Source: an uncultured Mycoplasmataceae bacterium (GTDB lineage: Bacteria > Bacillota_I > Bacilli_A > Mycoplasmatales > Mycoplasmoidaceae). Taken from it: 11,661 bases of DNA. Positions 7,203 to 11,661 of the stretch are shown here, one piece after another (within the stretch, counting starts at the first letter, position 1; each line of letters opens with the position of its first letter). The translations under genes were made by a program, and so were the position numbers. The stretch lies in assembly GCA_949290035.1 (NCBI GenBank), contig CASEQO010000038.1, positions 1-11,661 on the forward strand. The letters run 5' to 3'. The notes beneath the pieces were generated by a model. That model was given only the letters and a program-made list of their open reading frames with translations. It searched no databases and had not been told where the DNA came from.

Positions 7203-9464
7203 TTATTGTTCTCCTGAAACTTTTGGATCTAGTGCATCATTAAATGCATTAGCTATAATTTGAGCACATAAAGTAATTAAAACAATTATTAATGTTGGTC
7301 CAATTAATAAGTAGAAGTATCCTGATTGTCTTGCAGTTTCAATCATAGATCCTAAACCAATTTCAGTTGGTAAAACCAATCCTAAAAAAACTAGTGATGT
7401 TTCAAAGAAAATTGTTCTAGGTATTTGATTTACAAATCTAACCATTAATTTCCCTGAAATGTTTGGAAGTAAGTGAACAAATATTAATCTTGCATTAGAT
7501 GCACCTAATGTTCTAGAAGCTTGAATATATTCAGCATCTTTATATTTCATTACAAAAACTCTTGTAGACATTGCAGGTCATATTCACCCTACCACTACTA
7601 ATGAAATTGCAACAGTAATAGGATCTAATAATCCTCCTGCAAATACCAATGAAATTACTAGAATTCATACTATTGTAGGAACACCAGAAAGTATTTCAAC
7701 TATTCTCATCATTATTGTATCTATTGGTTTTCCTGCATTATAACCTGCTATTGCTCCATATATAGCACCAATTATTGTAGAAAATGCTGAAACTATAATA
7801 GCTATCAACAATGATCTTGAAGTACTAATTCACATTACATTTCATCAATCTCTTCCACTAGAATCTGTACCAAAAATTGGATAAAAATCTTTTAATGCAT
7901 CAACATAATATGGATTATATGTAGCTTGTCATAATCCTGTACTTATTTCTTCAGCTTTAATGATTGCACCTGCATCTTTTAAAGCGTTGTATAATTCGTC
8001 ACTAATTATTCCACTAACTTCTCCATTTAATCCTAATCAAGGAATTCTTGGAGGTAAATAAATACCTAGTGTAGTAACTTTATCTGTTATAGATGCTTGA
8101 ACTGGTTGACCAAATGCTGGTATAAAAATTGATAACAATAATATTATTAAAAATAATATTGAGAATACTAAGGCTCATTTATTTTTAATAAATCTTCTTA
8201 ATATATCCATTCATTGACTTGTAGGTTTTCCAGATACATTATCAAATAAATTTAATTTTTCGATATCAACAAAATTAAATTTTTCAGAAGAATAAGAATT
8301 TAAATTAGAATTATAGACTTGAGGTTTATTTTCGTTAAATGTTATTGATGATGATTGAACATTAATTTGACTAATACTAGAATCATTGTTAGTTTCTAAA
8401 TAAGATTGATTTAGATTTAATTGTTCATCAATAATGTTTGGTACTTTAATTTTTAAACCTAAGTTTTTACGAATTGCAATTTTAGATTTAATTTGTTTTA
8501 AGAAAGATTTACTTGATGCTTCGCTTAATTGAATTCTTGGATCAATTATTGTACTAATAACATCAAATGCAATTTGCATTAAGAAATAAATTCCTGTATA
8601 AAATAATGCAGAGAACATTATTATGTATACATTTTTCTTTTGCACTGCATTAACTATTAAATTAGCTGTACCTGGAACATTAAAGAATTGTTCTATAATT
8701 ATTGATCCAGAAATAACTGCAAGTAATGATGGTAATAACGAATATAAAATAGGTATTAATCCATTTCTTAATCCATGTTTAAATACAACTGTTCTGAATT
8801 TCATACCTTTAGCTAGAGCAGTTCTAATATATTCTTGTCTAAATACTTCCACCATTTCGTTTCTTGTGAAATATACAACTGTTGAAGTAGAAGTCATAAC
8901 CATAGAAAGAATAGGGATAATAAGAGAAAGGAATAATTTTCCTATAGTGTAATCTTCACTACCTGGAACAATAAAGTTTGTAGGTAAATTTATTAATCCA
9001 GCTAATTGAACTAAATAAAGAGCCATTACAAACGATGGAATAGAAACAAATATTACTGAAACAGTATTTATCAATGTATCTTGTCATCTACCCCTAAAAT
9101 ATGCTGATACTATACCCAATATAATTCCTAACAATGAAGAAATTATAAATGCAGGTAAAGCTATCATCATTGTATAAGCAACAGGTTTCATAAAAGTCTC
9201 TATAACAGGGGTACTAACTTTTTCATAGTCTATACCAAAATTACCTGTTGTAAATAAATCTTTTCAAAACACTAAATATTGTGTAAAAGGGTCTTTATCT
9301 AATCCAAGTGAAACTAATCTATTAAAAAAATCAGCATCACTTTCTTTCACATCTTTTTCAATAGGATAACCAGGTATTAATTGCATTAGGAAAAATAACA
9401 ATGTTAATAATATAAACATTGCTAGTAAAGCAAAACCTATCCTCTTTAATATATATTTAAGCAT
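7203..9464 (-). CDS. Fused oligopeptide permease OppB-OppC, 753 aa
   Basis: Both membrane subunits of the peptide channel lie in one uninterrupted frame if TGA is Trp. Residues 1-311 are OppB: an N-terminal helix (9-29), the IPGYP motif, the EAA loop (about 211-240, EYIRTALAKGMKF) and the terminal DPRI (308-311). Residues 312-395 are an Asn/Ser-rich linker. OppC follows: FNFVDIEKLNLFDNVSGKPTSQW, first helix at about 429-449, GTDSSGRD near 530, an EAA loop near 645-667 (EYIQASRTLGASNAR) and the ending NDALDPKVSGEQ. The only stop candidate at the junction is TGA (8211-8213), directly followed by ATG (8210). Many other TGA codons in the same frame clearly encode Trp, so it should not stop. The alternative is separate oppB and oppC genes, with oppC starting at a non-ATG codon in the linker. 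An AGGA (9471-9474) 6 nt upstream supports the start at 9464. Sure of both subunits, less of the fusion. Confidence 0.85.
8280..8531 (-). other. Linker-coding segment joining OppB and OppC
   Basis: About 84 residues lie between the conserved end of OppB (DPRI) and the start of recognisable OppC (FNFVDIEK). The first part is basic (SFLKQIKSKIAIRKNLGLKI). The rest is Asn/Ser/Gln-rich and probably disordered. It contains no in-frame ATG and no TAA, TAG or TGA. I see no AGGAG-like site in it. OppB C-termini and OppC N-termini are both cytoplasmic in the family, so a cytoplasmic linker fits the topology. Confidence 0.75.
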
Positions 9465-9470
9465 TTTTTA

Positions 9471-9474
9471 TCCT
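9471..9474 (-). promoter_or_regulatory. Ribosome binding site of the fused permease gene
   Basis: AGGA lies 6 nt upstream of the ATG at 9464, in the 18-nt gap after oppA. It supports that start. Confidence 0.7.
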
Positions 9475-9482
9475 ATTTTTTA

Positions 9483-11661
9483 TTAATCAAATTGTTTTAG
9501 TCAATTATTTTTATAATTTAAGATAACTCAAATATCTCTTCTCATTAATGCATAATTAAGTTCATTTGATGCTAATTCATAATAAGTAGTAAAGCCATTT
9601 TTATTTATTGGCATATTACCATAAGGAATTACAGATATTTGAAAGTTTGGATTATCTTCTGGAATCGCTAGTGCTGCTAAAGAATATCAATCTATAGAAT
9701 TTATAATAGCTTTTCTTATTTTCATACTATTACCATTTTCTACACTAAAGTCTTTTACAATAGCATTATAATATTCTTTTGAAACTAAACTTTTTAAAAC
9801 TCTTTTGTTTTCATTTATATCTTCTACAACTCTTGATGAGTCTACACCATCAGCAGATTTATATCCAATGTTATTATCATCTCTTTCTAATACATTAATA
9901 TTAAATGAAACGATATCAGTTTTAGAAACATTAGATACACCTTCTGTTCTAAAAGAACTTTTCATTGTTCTTGCAGCTTGATCGATTCTTGAAATTGGAA
10001 TATTAGATCTATCAATTTCATTATTTTGAAATTGAGTATATGTTAATTGATCTGAAAAAGCTCCTCCATATTTCATTACTACAGTTCCAATTTTTTGATT
10101 TTTATTTGTAAACATATCACTTGGAAATTGATTAAAGTAATTATCATTTAATTTGAAAGTAATATCTTGTTCAGTTGCTTTTGTAACATAATATGATCCA
10201 GCACTTCATCAATTTTGATAATTTTCAAATCTATTACCTGAACCATATAAATTGTTAAAATCAGATTTTTTAACATCATAAGATGCTTTTCCTTGACTAT
10301 TAACAGTGTAATATAAACCTTTACTTGATTCTTTTCCTTGAAAAATATTTTGTACTAATGTATTTTTAATTGGAAGGGGTTGAAAATATTGTTTAGCTAT
10401 AATATCTAAAAAGTTTACATTTGGTCTTTTTAATACCATAGTAAATTTATTAATACTATTTGATAAGTCATTACTTGATTGTAAATTATTTTTAATTTTT
10501 ATATTTCAAGAGCTATACTTTTGATTTTCTGGTAAATTTGTATCTATTAAATCAAAAAATTGTGTATTAGCTTTTATTGTTTCATCAACATCTAGTCCCA
10601 TTAAATCAATAAAATAACTATTAGTATTTACATTTATATCACAAGATAGTATATATCCTAAAAATCCAAAAAAGAAATCTGCAGCTGTTAATGGAACGTT
10701 TGTATTTCCATCAATACTATATCAATTAAATCTTTGTGGATCAATGATAAATTCGTATTTTAAAGCACTTTTAGCTTTATTTCTAACATCTTCTTCTTGA
10801 CCTGCTTTATAAATAGTAAAATCATCTACTGATGATGAACTTGTTGCATTACCTGAACTAGGGAAAGTTTTTATTTCACTTCCATTGCTATCTTTCATTA
10901 TTATTTTTGTTGGCGCACCTAATGTTAATTCTGCTTCAGGTTTTTTTCAAGTTCCATCATCATTCATTTCTCAATCACCATTAATTTTTCAATCAGTTAA
11001 TCCATTAAATGTTGATTGAAAAAATTGACTATTTGCAGCATCATTAAAAGATGGGTTGTAAGGAGTTTTGTTAGTTTCAAACGGATCGTTTGCTAATCAT
11101 ATTGTAAATTTTTTAGAAATAGCATCATTTCCATCATAATATCAATCTCTAAATGTTTCTTCACTATAAGTATTTTTTGGTGTATGGAAATTTTCTCTAA
11201 CTAATAATTTTTTAGTAGTTGTTGGCCCATCTGAAATTCACGGAATCATTTGATATTGACTATTCATTCAAGATACAAAACTAATTGCATTTTCTTGATC
11301 TGCAGTATCTGCTCATTCACCTATTGTATTACTAATATTAGTACTTTTAAAATTAGTACTTTGCCCATTAGTTTTAGCTACTAAATCAATTTCTAATAAT
11401 GAATCATAAGATTGGAATAAATTATTTGTAAATCCTTTATCTATAAATCATTGTGGTTCTTGAGCAAATAATTTTTCATTTTCTAAAAATGATTTCAAAT
11501 CATCTTCTCATACTTGATTATCACCATCACTTAATTCATTATATAAATTAGGTCATAGATCAGGAACTACATATGTATCACAAAATCAAAAACTTAATCA
11601 TGTTCCTATATTATGATAATCTGGTGATCAAAACATTGATACCATTTCTCCATTTTTTTGT
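9483..11661 (-). CDS. oppA: Oligopeptide-binding protein OppA-like, N-terminus beyond the window
   Basis: This is the likely extracellular peptide-binding lipoprotein of the transporter. The frame is open from the right edge to TAA (9483-9485) with TGA as Trp, giving about 725 visible residues. Signal peptide and lipobox are not visible. Family 5 solute-binding features can be seen: ANDPFETNKTPYNPSF followed by a FQSTFNGL segment near 11000-11100, then NTNVPLTAADFFFGFLGY near 10690, then VLKRPNVNFLDIIAKQYFQPLP, then SAGSYYV, YGGAFSDQLTYTQFQNNEIDR and KIRKAIINSID. These match the N-lobe order of OppA/DppA. Upstream of them, near the right edge, is FWSPDYHNIGTWLSFWF, which resembles the ADY-type motif normally found late in the C-lobe. 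At least 320 residues precede the LTAAD motif, against about 100 in usual OppA. It is first in the visible operon; the promoter lies outside. The assignment to oppA rests on motifs plus position. Confidence 0.85.

Noticed and set aside
8623..8952. Plus-strand open frame of 109 codons
   Set aside because: It is antisense to the conserved OppB core, with no ribosome binding site and no recognisable protein.
1..11661. tRNA, rRNA, transposase or phage genes
   Set aside because: I saw no cloverleaf-like segments, rRNA-like conserved stretches or transposase motifs. Nearly all of the window is accounted for by the listed genes.

Overview
The window looks like a piece of a Mollicutes (Mycoplasma-type) chromosome. 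The DNA is extremely A+T-rich, and the conserved transporter genes stay open only if TGA is read as tryptophan (genetic code 4). Several of these TGA codons fall where the families expect Trp, for example in the C-terminal tails of OppD and OppF. I cannot name the species.

Layout: positions 1-1143 (+) hold the 3' three quarters of rny (RNase Y). Everything else is on the minus strand and converges on rny at a bidirectional terminator (1158-1195). Read in the minus direction from the right edge, an oligopeptide ABC transporter operon comes first: oppA (partial, 9483-11661), one reading frame covering both OppB and OppC (7203-9464), oppD (5616-7199) and oppF (3371-5632). Two unrecognised genes follow without a break: a three-helix membrane protein (2853-3383) that overlaps oppF, and a small soluble protein (2603-2839). 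The run ends at a hairpin terminator (2557-2601). Two further small membrane proteins come next as separate units, 2056-2421 and 1201-1938. Each has its own promoter, ribosome binding site and terminator.

The transporter genes are tightly packed: gaps of 18 and 3 nt, then overlaps of 17 and 13 nt. This suggests one transcript and coupled translation. OppA would capture peptides outside the membrane, OppB/OppC form the channel, and OppD and OppF supply ATP hydrolysis.

Main points of interest: (1) OppB and OppC appear to be fused into one 753-residue permease, joined by an Asn/Ser-rich linker. (2) OppD and OppF both carry large, Lys/Asn/Glu-rich helical insertions between the Q-loop and the ABC signature, about 160 and about 440 residues. 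(3) The cysteines usually found in the OppD C-terminal region are all replaced. (4) The visible OppA seems to have its solute-binding motifs in an unusual order. (5) An 18-nt homopolymer sits in the -35/spacer region of the promoter for the 245-residue membrane protein, a layout reminiscent of phase-variable mycoplasma promoters. (6) A perfect 29-bp direct repeat lies just upstream of the promoter for the 121-residue membrane protein. (7) Two uncharacterised genes are attached to the end of the opp operon.
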